A stretch of 64,000 nucleotides of DNA from NCBI GenBank assembly GCA_019722365.1, contig JADFUC010002180.1, positions 186,001-250,000 of the forward strand, read 5' to 3'. This document shows positions 35,984 through 49,117 of this stretch, one piece after another. Origin of the DNA: Lithospermum erythrorhizon. Its lineage: Eukaryota > Streptophyta > Magnoliopsida > Boraginales > Boraginaceae. The position numbers were made by a program, and so were the translations under genes. The notes beneath the pieces were generated by a model that had not been told where the DNA came from, did not search any database, and was given only the letters and a program-made list of their open reading frames with translations. Position 1 is the first letter of the stretch. Each line of letters opens with the position of its first letter.

Positions 35984-38900
35984 AGCTGTATCGTGAAATG
36001 GTCTCTCATGACGAAATTTCCAACAACCGTAGAGTCGCTCCAGCATATACACCAAACGCTGACACTGCCTAACATGATTATATGTTTTAATTTGACGTTA
36101 ATCATGTTTGGGGGTGGACGCCAGCATATGTGTTTGATATGTCATATGCTTTGACATGCATTACAATTCACACACACGCGCTAATTGATTTATATGTCAA
36201 GTCAAGTGTTAATGACATTCATGCCCGAAGTTCGCCAAAATGTATTTGAACTAAAATTATATTTTTAGGACTCAAACATTAACCTAACGGACCCAAAAAG
36301 AATCGTGGCACTACGTTTCCAAGCTTCTTGATTAATGCCAGAGCTGGGTAAATGATGGTTTCAAGACGCGATCATAGAAATTTATCAAGAATTATGGTCG
36401 ATCACACCATGCCTCGACTGATGGCCAAATACGAGCTTCCAAAGTTGGTATATTTAAATCGTTGGTTATTTTAAGAGTTATATGTTCTGTGTTTCACAGT
36501 TTAAATTTGTTAATTCATGTACTTTTTATGAATTGGATTGTCTATTTTTTATAGACATGACTTCCTCAAGAAACTAAGTAACATGGACATGAAAGCACTT
36601 GGACATCGAGTCGATGAATCGTTAAAGCAAACGCAGAGTTTCAGTAAAATGATTGAAATGTTTTCTTCTTTACATTATGCTTATTGTATGACAACTCGAC
36701 ATGTGAAAACATTTTCAAAAACTCACTAAAAATGGCTATTCATGAAATTGAATCTTGAATTTATATATGTTAATATATTTCATGAATCTTTTGTCTACCT
36801 TTGATCGACATTGCCGATTGTTTAGCTTTTTAATTTATTGCTCATAATTTAAAAATGCCTTACATGTCATACGAAATGAGCAATGTGCCTAAATGTGAAA
36901 AATCAAGATTCCATGTGCCGATTGTAATATCTTAATCGAAGTCTCGATGCTGATATGCTCATATTCCCCGAGTCATTCACCCATTATGTTAAATCGTGAT
37001 TATTCCTAAATTAAGGTATGAATCACTATGCCTTAATTGATATTCTTAAATGTGATCATCATGAACAAAATGAATATGTTATGTTTTATGTGTATAAAAC
37101 ATATTTCATAAAACTCGGGTTTATACGTGATTAAGTGATCGAACAGGCCTAATTGCGATACGTCATCATCACTAATCCAAAAAGGATCCAAAGAATCTGA
37201 TAATCATACTCCACTCGAGCTTAAATGCAGGTGTCTACGGCTGACTACGAAAAGCCATGGAGATGGCTCGACGACGCCAGACTCAAACGTGAAAGCCCGG
37301 AGATAAACCTTCCTCAAGACGAGCCACTCTAATTATTATCTTCGAGACAAGGACTAAACAAACTAATGCACAAAGAAAAATGGAATGCAAATCGGCGATT
37401 TCTTTCTAATTTTTTTTACTTCATTTATTAATAAGGCTCCTGATGGCCTTTGTGTATAGTGCTTAGTTGTTGTCTCGGATGATCTTTCTGAACGCGCTTA
37501 CGCTACTGTATTTGCCTCGACGGCCACTAGATTATAAATTGTTCAGTATAAAGGAATCGAGGTTATTTGTTTCGCTTAAACGATTTATCATTTTTCAAAT
37601 AGTCATTGATTTCGACAATTCGTTATTTGTGTTTTATAAATCTTAAACTTAATATACTTTGTTTAAACACACTTAGCTTATTCTTCGCATTATATATCTA
37701 AAATGAGTCTTTGAAACCTTACTTGAACTCGAATGATTATTGATTATGAGGTTTATCAGCGCTGGGACAGACATCCCTTTCGCTTTTAATTGTATTTTCT
37801 TTTAAATGGACGTACAACTTAAACTTGATCGCATCATACTTTAAAAGCTGACTTTTAAAATGTTTTCCTTTTGTTCTTATCCTCTCTAAACGTTAATGCT
37901 TAGTGCGGATTTCAAAATATGTTTGGGATGCCTCGTGTTTTATGTTTTTCCTTAGGGTATCCTACATGATATATACGCCGCGCTTCATTTCTTACGCTGC
38001 ATGTCCTAGGCGTATATCACGCAATATGGAAAAACGTGCTCATAAATTTTCCTTATTGAACATATATTTGCTCAGAGTTCCAAAATTCTCCTATTACGCT
38101 GTTCTAGGATAGAAATGCTCTCTCGGTATGTTTCACATGTTCTTGTTTTCACCTCCAAAGTAAAATACGCTTTCATACTTTTTCTTTGAACTTGAGTATA
38201 TTTTGGCATTCCCTCTCCGTACGATTCTACATTCTTGAAATTCAAAAGTTATGCAATGCTCTAGCCAACATGAAGATTGAATGTTTTGAATTATTTATAC
38301 GCATTAGTCGAGGGGAGCCATGTTCTTTTTAGGCTATTTAAAATATTTAATGCCCTCATGGAAGCTCAGACCTAAAAGACTTTGAATGTCTCCTAACTCA
38401 TACGTGACTTCGATAATATTACTCATGGACCATAAGTATATGTGTTTCGGGGTTAAAGCATGATTATAAAACCGCTTTTTAAAACTCTCGCGAGTTACTC
38501 AAGAAAACGTCGTAAATAATGGAGATATTCATTCCCCTTGGTTACGTGAGAAATTTTGTATCAGAGTGCCTAGCTTTATATCAGGCTAATTAATGTAAAA
38601 GGCTACAATTGATGCTTTTAATTTTTAATCTTCATAATCCCGAACTTTCTATTCTACAATCATATTTTTCTATACTCTTATTATTGTTCGATTGGTTTGA
38701 TAAGAAACGGAAGGTCCTTTTGTGTTTAAAACTATTTCTCCACTTTTTCCGCTTGTAAAAAGCTATTTCAACTACGGTAAAGATTCTTTGATCTTTTCAA
38801 GATGGTCAGAGTATGAATTTTTAGAAAATACATTTGTTTATAGAGTACGCAGTGCTGTTTAAATGTGTATATGCCTATTGTATTTTTGAAAATTCCTTTG

Positions 38901-40078
38901 TCATCCGTTGTATATGTTGCTTAAATGTATTTCTGATGACACGCGTTTCTAGAGCCAATAATGGTTTTCGTGTTTCTGTGTTTTCATTGGCTCGCATAAG
39001 ACATGGATTGTTTTTCATGATTTAAATTCTTTTCCACTCAGACCTTTATCTTTCGTTTGGTACTTTTCAAACACGTGTTCAACATTGCTTTATATAATCG
39101 AAAGTGATTTGAAAATATTAACTCTCGCCTCAAGATACGCTTAAACTTTTCTTTAAACTCGAGTATTTAAAGTTATTGCGGATTGCCCTGCATACGCCCT
39201 TTTAATTCGCATATGCAAACCTCTAATGGTAGCAGTCTTACCTCAAGGCCCGATAGGAGTAATTCATTAAAGTCAGCTCAACGTTACCAAATCGCTTTAT
39301 CCTTAGAGACATTGATTATTAGTCCAACTTGTTTTAACAAAACCCATTTACTTATTTTCACTTTTCTTTAAGTTTTGTTAAAACCATCATGTGTATGCAT
39401 GCCATAATACTTAAATATTTTCGTTTAAAAATGGTATAATACACATCGCATATATCATCTTTTGTTCCTAAAATGGTCAGCTTCAATGAAACTGTGATTG
39501 AAAACGGCTCTTGTTCAAGCGTTTATATTGTAATTTCATGCCGCCCCTAAGAGAACTTTTTGTTCGAGGGATCTATTAATAAACTCACGACAGGTTTTTT
39601 TTCCCGAATATAACCTTTGAGGGACATCCTATCAATTTATTCTCTTTGAGTTTTTAAACTTTTTGATAATGAGAATTGAAGTAATATTTCATCATATGTC
39701 AATGTTCTTAAATTTTATTTGACGACATATGTTCGACATCACTTGTTCAAATTTTTGCATCTTTTTGGTTTGAACTATGAAAGCGGATTACGTAGGATGT
39801 CAGATACACTTGCAAATATGCTTCATTGTATATCTTTTGCTTGCAAGTGTATGAAACCATGTTAATGTGCTTACATGTTTATATCATTAATTACGAAGCT
39901 CTCTTAACCATGTCTATTGCTTAATTTTTCTAGTCTAGACATGCAGTAATGTGCTTTTCATGTTTATACTTAACACGAAGTTTCCCTCTTTAACCATGTC
40001 TATTGCTTAATTTTTTCTAACGAGACACGGTATCCAATACATGAGTAATGCACTACGATTCAAAAAGTGGGGGAGTAA

Positions 40079-42513
40079 TGTCATGATGCCATGAAATACG
40101 CCATGCTAAGATGCTTAAATATTTTATTTTTATCTAGCATTGAAAGAGCAAAGAAACCATGTCCTTGTACTTAACCTTTATATTAGCATGACATTGCTTA
40201 AGTATCAACGCTTTGTCATCAAAAAGTGTGAGCCGTCGGGATTACGCAGTCCGCATACACCTTGTTTTAATGCATTTACTTAAACATTTACTTATCATCT
40301 GAACATATGCGCTATTTATTTAATCTTATAGGTGTTGAAGCAGCCTGTCGGACGAGTTGACATCGATATCAAACAAGCACAATATCGCGTAACAAGACAC
40401 CTAAGAAACGCCATGCAGCCTTCAAGGTGATTTCAGAATGCTAAAATACAGACATGGTATGTAAGAAGAATCAACCATACAAAGCTTCAAAGTGAAGCTA
40501 ATGACGACGTAAGAAAATCGCTCACCCACCGGCCGCTTAAAGCGACCAAGAAAAGCTCATTTATTAATCAAGATCTAAGAGACTTAGCTTTGACGCAAGC
40601 CAAATATTAGGTAAAAAGTATTTGAATCTTACTTTACTTTCTTCTTTCCTCGATCTCGATCAAGCTCTTATTCGTGGAGATATTTTTCAAATCATTTTTG
40701 ACTAAAAAGATCTTAACCGCTTCAATATTTTAAGAACGCTTGTCGTTAAAATATTTCAAAATCTTAATGCACAGATAAAACTGGGGTTTGAATTACTTTA
40801 TTAAAGGGTTTGAAAAGAGTCACAACGCTTTTTGAATCGCCTAAACTTGAGCTATAACGGCCGGGAACGCGATTTTTAAGTTTCGCAAATCGCTTCATCG
40901 AGACTCCAATCGAGACCTGTGGGGTCTCAACAGGTCTCGATTGATCCGGGTTGCTTTTTTCTCTGTTTAGGACCCTTACCCAGGACCAGTTCTCACGAGG
41001 TTCGATGTGGGTGTCAAAACTAGCCGTTTTTGTCCGTTTTAACTCCATTTTCTCACCTCTTTAAATACCAAATTTTCCAAACTCTTCCCCAACTTTTTCC
41101 AAGTAATTCTAAATATTTTTATACTCATTTCTCATCTTTAAAACACCAAATCTCTCAAACACACACGAGCTTTAATTGTGATTTACGGTTAGAGTGAAGC
41201 CATTTAGAAGCAAACTTTGAAACGAGAATGGGAAACTAAAGAGCATTCAGCTAAGCCACGAAATGCTCAAATGGGAGTTCAAGAGCTTCAAAGTCTTATT
41301 ATCTACTCAACAAGGAGTCAACAAGCTTCAACGTATTATCTACTCAATATAGCGAGTTATAAATTGTGCCAAAATTGTAATCCTATCAGAGCTCATCGAG
41401 CATTTAGATCAGATAAAACAATAATCTCTATTCTATGTTATATTGTCCCATTGGGTTAGGATTTGTTCTTCATACTGTAGGCCTTTATGGGTCCTGAAAG
41501 CGAGTTTACTCAGCTAGAATCAGTAGATTGCCATAGCGCTGAGGCTAGCCAGCTGCCAATATATTGGCCAAGTAGTATGAAATAAGATCTCACTGATCGG
41601 GGTCAAACTTAGGCGTGTCCTCGGGTTCTTAGCGGTGTACTAACTACCAGTTATAGTTAAACTTTGCCGAGTACTGGTTCCTAATCCAGAGTTATTGAAC
41701 TCCTTGTGGTGATTCCTGTTCTGAAAGCGGTGTATTAACGAGAAGCTATGAAAATAAGAGTCAAGTTGGCTCGGGTCACCAACATTCGCTAAGCCGCCAT
41801 CTAGCGATTCTGTGCTCAAGCGCAGAGCCTGGTCGGGACGATTACCAACCTCGTGAAAAACACCGTGTCGAGTTTGCATCTTTCTATCCCTACTCTTACT
41901 TTATCACATTACACATATACGCTAATCAAGTGGTGATTCGATTATACGCGCTTATACGCTTATCAATATGTTGGTACATAATTGAATTATCAGGTTAAAT
42001 TGATATGTCAAGTTTAATCGAGCTAAAATAGATCCTATGTTGATCTTAATTCAACATTCATGATTAGGATAGTTTTGATTCGATTAATGAACTTAATCAT
42101 ATATTCTGCACCGATCAAATCCTCGCTAATTAAACTTTATCGAAGAATATCTTAAACTCACCTAATATATCTATGTATTGAATTGTGGTATGCTTAATAG
42201 ATTGCTAGGGATTTGTATTAATGGACTTAATCGTATTACGCATGAATGAGCTTAATGTTAATATTGATCAAATGAAGTTTTCGATGTTTTATTGCACATA
42301 ATGACATTAGATCGCTTTTATTGTTTCATCTTTTATCTAGCATTCATTTGAGGGGCGTTAATACTACTTTAGTCTATTCCGCATTTGTTTTACAAAATTA
42401 TAAAGTTGTATTAACGGTAGAAACTTGAATACCCAAAGTTTCAGTGGCTCTAAAAGCTGGCCAACTCCTCTCATTCTTATTCACCCCCCCAAGTGACGCC
42501 ATATGTGCTAACA
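40079..42513 (+). repeat. Right LTR of the large element (2435 bp)
   Basis: Begins TGTCATGATGCC after the polypurine tract and ends GTGCTAACA. It includes a TCGAGAC-rich palindromic patch at about 40895-40960 and a TTTAAATACC segment at 41059 that may be near its promoter. The two LTRs differ by many small indels, so the insertion is old unless the sequence is error-prone. Confidence 0.65.
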
Positions 42514-42699
42514 CCATCCTCTCTTTCCTGGGATGCTCTGCCTTCTCTGTGGGGTGTTTCACCCTTACTGGGTAGTGGTCCCAAATTTGACCTTTTTGGA
42601 GATTTCTTCCTGTAGTTCATATATCTCCCTTCTAATTCCCTCCTCGATTTAAGTGTAGGTCTTCTTTAAAGAAGCCTGCACCTCTTCTAACTTGGTATA

Positions 42700-44190
42700 T
42701 CGAATCTACTTGTGTTTAGATAATCTCTATTTTTGGGTGCCGTAGTTCCAACACCGATTTTCCTCGAGAGGGCCGTATCTTAATCTGCAGAAAGAATGAG
42801 ATCATTGTCACTTTTTTCGCCGTCAGTTTGGATATTTGGCCACTTTTCAACCGTGTGAAACTTCTCAATGTCTCCGGTTTTTGTTGTATTTCCATGAGGG
42901 TTCTTTTCATCCTCATCGGCAACCGCTGAAGTTCTTAAACTTGTCCATGAACAGATCCACTCATATCTTGCCAACCGCCGATGAATCGGATAGCAACTCG
43001 TGGAACCACTTCAAAGCCCTCTGCCCCGACAAGACGCTGGGAATACCTCGCGATACCTCTCAATACCGCCCAAAAGATAGTCAATCAAAAAGATTCGAGA
43101 TGATTGTTCTGGCCCCAAATTCATTTTAAAGTTTTCAATTTGGGCATTCTCAATCCTTGGCATGGCACAAGCCTCAATCGACTAGAAAATGGCAAGAACA
43201 TACCGTGGCTTAATCGTCTCGGCCTGTGCGATGCCTTTGAGCAGTAATTTGAGTTCATCCAACTGTTTTTGTAACTCAGCATTGCTACTATTGCCCCCGG
43301 CATCACGTCTGGGCGAGGGAACACAACGCGGGTCTCGACGACCACGCCTGGCCATGGGTGACGCAGTTTCGCCTCGGCAGGGACCTTCATAACTCCCCGA
43401 TCGGGTTTTCCTGCCGCTTCGACGTGGTTTTTCCCTAATAGGGACCTTCCGGGACTAATTGCTCGGGTTAAACCATAACCGGATCGATGGGGCTCGATCT
43501 CTCGCAAGGAAGTTATCGGAATTTGTATTGCCTCGATGTGTACTTCGTATTGGCCTGTGACGTCAAGTGCATGGGCTATCAGAAAGTTGGGGATTCATCG
43601 CTGAACGAACATGGTTAATAGGAACCTTTGATTTGCCGGTGTCCTTTTGACGGTGTCACTCCGAATGTCTCCGGGAACCGCCGTACGGGTTCACGGGTGG
43701 GATTAAGGATCCCACAGACGGCGCCAATTGACAGTGGGGGCGTATTTCGTGAGGCCCTACTTGATCGAGGCGGCGCTACCCTTTCTCTCACATTCGCTTC
43801 CTTGGGCTTGGTCGGGGTCAGAGAGAGTGGCCCAAAATATCAAATCTCATTAAGGCTCATCGATCTTTTGAAGGATTAGACGGTCGAGACACGTTGGCCC
43901 CCCGACCCCCGCTTAACGACTCCTGGGCCCTAAAGCTACCGACCCTCCTTGGCTTTTGTTAAATAGCTCGGATTCCATGACGTCGGCGCCTCGACGCTTC
44001 CTACCTGCGCCAAGCATCGAAGTCGATCGTTAGCCACCCGACGATAAAGCTTGTAATTTATCGCAGTAAGACATCAAGGTTTATGTGATAAAGAAAAGGC
44101 ATTACCTTCAAAACGGCTAAGATTTTATGTATAATACAAGAGGCCACATACTCGACACGTGTCACTACCTCGTATGGTATACATTTCTAT
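42700..44190 (-). mobile_element. Ty3/gypsy relic: LTR, primer site and gag remnant
   Basis: On the minus strand an LTR end ACTGTCA (43729 on the plus strand) is followed by TTGGCGCCGTCTGTGGG (43727-43711), a plant gypsy-type primer site. Then a broken gag at about 43510-42780 shows the LRMPKLKTL block that precedes DP-H in gypsy Gag and, further on, an ALKWFHELL-like block (Gag usually has A-WF-LP). Several shifts and stops interrupt it. The LTR is CpG-rich and extends to about 44190; its outer end is not fixed. Confidence 0.55.
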
Positions 44191-47058
44191 TAATATCTCA
44201 TATCTTTACGCCAGATATTAAATTTCAATAAAACTCTTATTTATATCATCTGATTGTGCAAGTAGAATTTTTGTACTTGTGCATATTAGCACGAGACTTT
44301 GAACCCCAAGTCATCAGGCTTGATTTTTTTCGATGTGTTTGGTATTAGTTTATTTCAAGTTTCTCATCAAGTTTGATCAATTCTACTTTGTTAAGTTTGA
44401 TTGTATTTCTGTTGTGAAATTTATTTTGATAACTGTTGCCATCTCCTCATCTTTATTCAGGTTTCCTTTAGATGAACAAAGAATAAGCTAATTCGAACAT
44501 TAACAAGATAATACTTGCTTGACTTAGTAAACCTCTATCTAATTTAAATCTTAATCTGAATATACTTCTTCCATCCCACCTTCAGATATCCACTTTAATT
44601 TTGTACAAATTTTAAAAAAATTTCATACTCATCTTACAAAATCTATTTCCCTTCAACTTTTATTACTATATTTGGTAAAAATGAAACTAATCCATTTTTA
44701 AAAAATGGGACATAATTTGGGATTTTGAGGAGTTTAAAATTCAAGAATTTTTTATGCTTTTCCTCGCTTCATTCCTATGTTTCTAACATATATAAAAATT
44801 CGACAAATTTCTTGCTTTCTTCCGTTTATTCCTCATGAGTCCTAGTAAAAGTTAACTACTAATAGTTCTACATTTGAATTAATAATAGTCAAAGTACAAT
44901 ACAAACAAAAATATCTACTTGGCCAAAAAAGCTTTTAAAAAAGCATAACTATCAAAAAATTCAAAAGTTCAACAATCTTTTAGAACCGAGAAAGTATTAT
45001 ATAAAACACAATCCTAATTAAACTTATTTATATCTATTACAGAATATAATAATATTAATAACAATAATAATAATACTAAAGTCCGTTCTCTATTAAACAT
45101 TGCACTTCAATTTTGAAATTATATAACAATAAAACTTAAATCTCATATAAATAGTATCCCTACAAATATTAATATATCATAATAGCTATCAACTTATTCT
45201 TGAAATGACGTGCATTAATTTATTTTTGATAAATACTTCGGTTGTATTAATGTAAGTGGTTACTATTGTCTACGACCTAGCTGTTATAATGTAATTATAT
45301 TTGTTGTTATCTCAAAGCATTCAGAAGACTGCAAATTGAGCAAAATATAAGAATTTGAACTTACAACCTCTTTTAGAGAAGGTTAGGCAAATATTATTGG
45401 ATTAGATGACTTTTGTGGTGGTTTGAGACTTCTAAGGATTCATAATCTGCATAATTACAACTCCACATCCATTGTTTCAACAATGATAAAAGAGAGGTAC
45501 ACCACCAGTCAAGTGAAAATAATGACAACCCCACTTAGATTGTTTATACAATGATAAAAGAGGTGGTAGTCAAGTGAAAATGAAGCAAATTCAGTAAATT
45601 TCGCAAAGAAGACGAATATGTTAACTTCAAATTAATTAAGACACTGACATTATTGACTCCAAAAATGCTAGCTAAATATGTATACTTGGAATTCCGTGGA
45701 CTTCACATTCCATGTGAATATGTCACACTTAATGAGTAAAATTACATCTTATGATGAGACTGCCTAAACCACAAAATTCAAGATTTATAAGCATTCAAAC
45801 AAATGTTGCCTTATGTGGAAAAGAAACCAAAAACTTTAACTAGTAAGTTATGGCCGCTTTATACATTGGTGAGAAAGATTTTCATGACATCTTAATGAAA
45901 CAAAGAAAACACCTCGAGAAATTTGAATATTCACACATTCAATGATAGAAATGCATTTTGTTGATTGTTAAAGTGGATGTCACACATATTCTCCCTGGTT
46001 AACAATTTCCGAAAATATTTTCTTTTCCCCATAATTTTTAACTTGTTAGAAAAACTTGAAAAAAAGTCCCATGAAAATAGAAGCTAACCAATTAATAGAA
46101 AACTACCTTTATCTTTAATTTCTTACTTAGAATAGGGTACTAGGGTGGGATGAAACTTAAATTTGGGTTGGCAATCTTTATTTGCAGTTGGCATGCATTT
46201 TGACTATAAGAAGAGAGTAAGAGTTATAGTTAGCAGTAATGCACATGATAGTTACTACGGAGTATATAGGATTATACTAATAAGATTAACCATATAATTT
46301 AGATTTAGTCCTTAATACTCCGTATTACATAAAAGTTGAGGTAATGAACTTATGATCTCCCAAATGTAAGTCGCATAGATGAGGATGTAATTGTATACTG
46401 TTACTGTATAGTGTCACAACATTTCAATTATGAAGACCAAAACATGTATTCAATTAGAGGAAGCATGAAGTGAACTTCAGGTTGTAAACATACAAAATTG
46501 TAACATTTGCTATGACCAACTTATAATTACCTCCCAAATTTTTAAAGAAAAAAATGTAAATCAAATGGAAAATATGTGCCTGGTTTGATAAGATAGGAAC
46601 ATAAGTTAAAAGATACCACAACCATGAATCGAGAGTGGAACTAGGTCAAGCTTATATCTCGAAATTGATGGAATATAAAATTAAGGCCAACTCGATATTA
46701 AACAATAAATTTAATTTTCAAGCTTAAACTTATTTAACCTTTGATACAATTTAGGCTTGGGTTGGGGTGGCCTAGTGACCTGACAAGACAAATGTGGGAA
46801 AAAGAACAAAAGAAATTACTAATAGATTGAATACCTAAGAATGAAATATTTAGTTCATACGGCAAGGAGTTGTCTGGTTGTTCTCTCTTGACTAAACATG
46901 CATTACATCAAGGCCTTGATAGAACTTGAGTCTAAGCTAACAAAATAAGAATGTTTAATAGTACTTAGTAGTTAGCTAATCTCATTATATTTACTCCATC
47001 AAATTATACATAATTCTATATCTTGTAAACACATATTGTCACAATTGCCAAAGAAGTT
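44191..47058. other. AT-rich upstream region of the NPF transporter
   Basis: No gene supported. A local duplication at about 45475-45580 repeats TTGTTT-ACAATGATAAAAGAG and GTCAAGTGAAAAT. Near 46254-46330, TTACTACGGAGTAT and ATACTCCGTATTA form a roughly 75-bp foldback, like a tiny MITE. The last few hundred bp should hold the transporter promoter; no clear TATA was assigned. Confidence 0.45.
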
Positions 47059-49117
47059 ATGGAGAAAAAACAAGATGATGGAAGCAATGAGATAAAATAC
47101 AGAGGTGTAAAAGCCATGCCTTTTGTCATAGGTAACTCAATATATCAATGTTTATATACCATTTTTTTTTCTTTGTCAGATAGTTGAAATTCTTGATTCT
47201 TACTTAAATAATTATTTGATGATGTTTTGTCAGGAAATGAGACATTTGAGAAGCTTGGCACCATTGGAACAACATCAAATTTGCTAGTGTATCTCACCAC
47301 TGTCTTCAAGATGAAATCCATTACAGCAACAAATTTCATCAATGTCTTCAATGGAACTTGCAATTTTGGGACATTATTAGGAGCTTTCCTCTCAGACGCT
47401 TACTTCGGCCGCTACAAAACATTAGGCTTTGCTTCCGTGTCCTCTGTCATAGTACTACTCAATAATCAATGTCATTCTAATGCTTCAATGTTTTTGATGT
47501 AAAAGTTACAACAGTTTAATTTTCTTACCTTATAATCGCTATACTTCAGGGGATGTTGGCACTAACATTAACCGCGGCAATTACAAAGCTTCATCCGCCT
47601 CAATGCAAATCAGATGTCAACACTGAATGTCATGGTCCAACATCATGGCAACTCGCATTTTTATTAACAAGTTTCGGATTCCTAGTAGTGGGAGCTGGCG
47701 GTATAAGGCCTTGCAACTTGGCCTTTGGAGCAGATCAATTCAACCCGAAAACCGAGTCAGGAAGGAAAGGAGTTAACAGCTTCTTTAATTGGTACTATTT
47801 CACTCTAACCTTCGCCATGATGATATCTTTGACTGCCATTGTCTACGTTCAATCAAGCGTCAGTTGGGCCATCGGATTAGCTATTCCTAGCTTCTTAATG
47901 TTCTTGTCGTGCATATTCTTCTTCGCGGGTTCTAAAATTTATGTCAAGATTGTCCCAGATCATAGTCCCATAACAAGAATGGCTCAAGTAGTTGTTGCTG
48001 CAATCAAGAAAAGGCGATTGAAGCTACCAGACGAACCGAAAATGTCCATGCATAACCATATTCCTTCTGATTCAATCAATTCTAAGCTTCCATATACCAA
48101 TCAGCTAAGGTAATCTTAGAGAGTACATATTTCAAACTGTTCCCTCCCTTTCATACAATCCCAATATCAGACTCCTGGATCGAGTGATCGACCAATGCCA
48201 TTTTTCTTTACTAAAACTGAACAAAATGAAACAGGTTTTTGAATAAAGCATCAATCATTACTCTTGATGATGAAATCAATTTAGATGGATCGGCATCAAA
48301 TCCTTGGGGACTATGCAGCATTCAACAAGTGGAAGAGGTCAAATGTGTGGTAAAAGTAATTCCCATATGGTTTTCTTGTGTTATATATCACATTGTTCTA
48401 GTCCAAATGCACACCTATTCAATTTTTCAAGCCCTTCAAACCGATAGAAGTCTAACCAGCCATAGAAACTTCAAGATTCCTGCAGCATCATTTCCTGTTT
48501 TCTCCATGTTGAGCCTAACCTTATGGATTCCAATATATGATCGCGTAATGCTCCCAAGAGCACGAAAAGTCACCAAAACCGAGGATGGCATCACTATCCT
48601 TCAAAAGATTGGATCCGGCATACTTCTTGCAATAGTCACTATGATTGTTTCAGGTCTAGTAGAACATAAAAGGAGATACATAGGAACCACTCAACCAACA
48701 CTCGGAGCTGAACCAAGGAAAGGGGCCATTTCAGCAATGTCCAGTTACTGGTTAGTCCCTCAGTTCACAATTGCAGGAATATCTGAAGGATTCACAGTGA
48801 TTGGTCAAGTTGAATTTTACTATAAGCAATTCCCTGAAAACATGAGAAGTTTTGGAGGGTCTTTCTTGTTTTGTGGTTTTGCAGTAGCAAGCTATCTGCA
48901 TAGTTTCTTGGCATCAGTTATTGTGAAAATAACAGAAAATGCAACATCAAACAATTGGCTTCCTGAAGATCTCAACAAGGGAAGATTGGACTACTTCTAC
49001 TATATGGTTGCAATTCTTGAATTGTTGAATTTTGTGAACTTTTTAGTTAGTGCAAAGTGGTATAAATATAAAGGGGAAGAGAGCAAAGATCTTGAAGTGG
49101 AAATAAATGAAGTATAG
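47059..49117 (+). CDS. NPF family (NRT1/PTR) proton-coupled transporter, NPF2-like, four exons
   Basis: Exons 47059-47131, 47234-47451, 47550-48109 and 48235-49117 join in consistent phase to 1734 nt (577 residues plus stop), the usual NPF length. The start [20 protein letters not shown] precedes [16 protein letters not shown], which holds the ExxE[K/R] proton-coupling motif (E27, E30, K31). Further family blocks are [65 protein letters not shown], the cytosolic loop after about residue 270, [16 protein letters not shown] and [19 protein letters not shown]. About twelve membrane helices are expected at the plasma membrane or tonoplast. NPF2 members carry nitrate, glucosinolates or other metabolites; the substrate cannot be read from sequence. 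No frame problem. A TAG ends it at 49117. Confidence 0.92.

Larger units (their letters stand above)
33663..42513 (+). mobile_element. Large LTR retrotransposon, apparently non-autonomous
   Basis: Two long direct repeats (33663-35983 and 40079-42513) flank about 4.1 kb. Both end in a TTATTCACCCCCC stretch, GACGCCATAT and then GCTAACA. A polypurine tract (AAAAAGTGGGGGA, from 40062) lies immediately before the right repeat, which begins TGTCATGATGCC. A weak primer-site-like TGTATCGTG follows the left repeat. These marks fit copia-type structure and plus orientation. The internal region has no gag, protease, integrase, RT or RNase H motif; its longest frames (about 60-70 codons) are unrecognisable. 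The element would depend on proteins from elsewhere. TCGAGACC/GGTCTCGA motifs in its LTRs link it loosely to family C. Confidence 0.65.
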
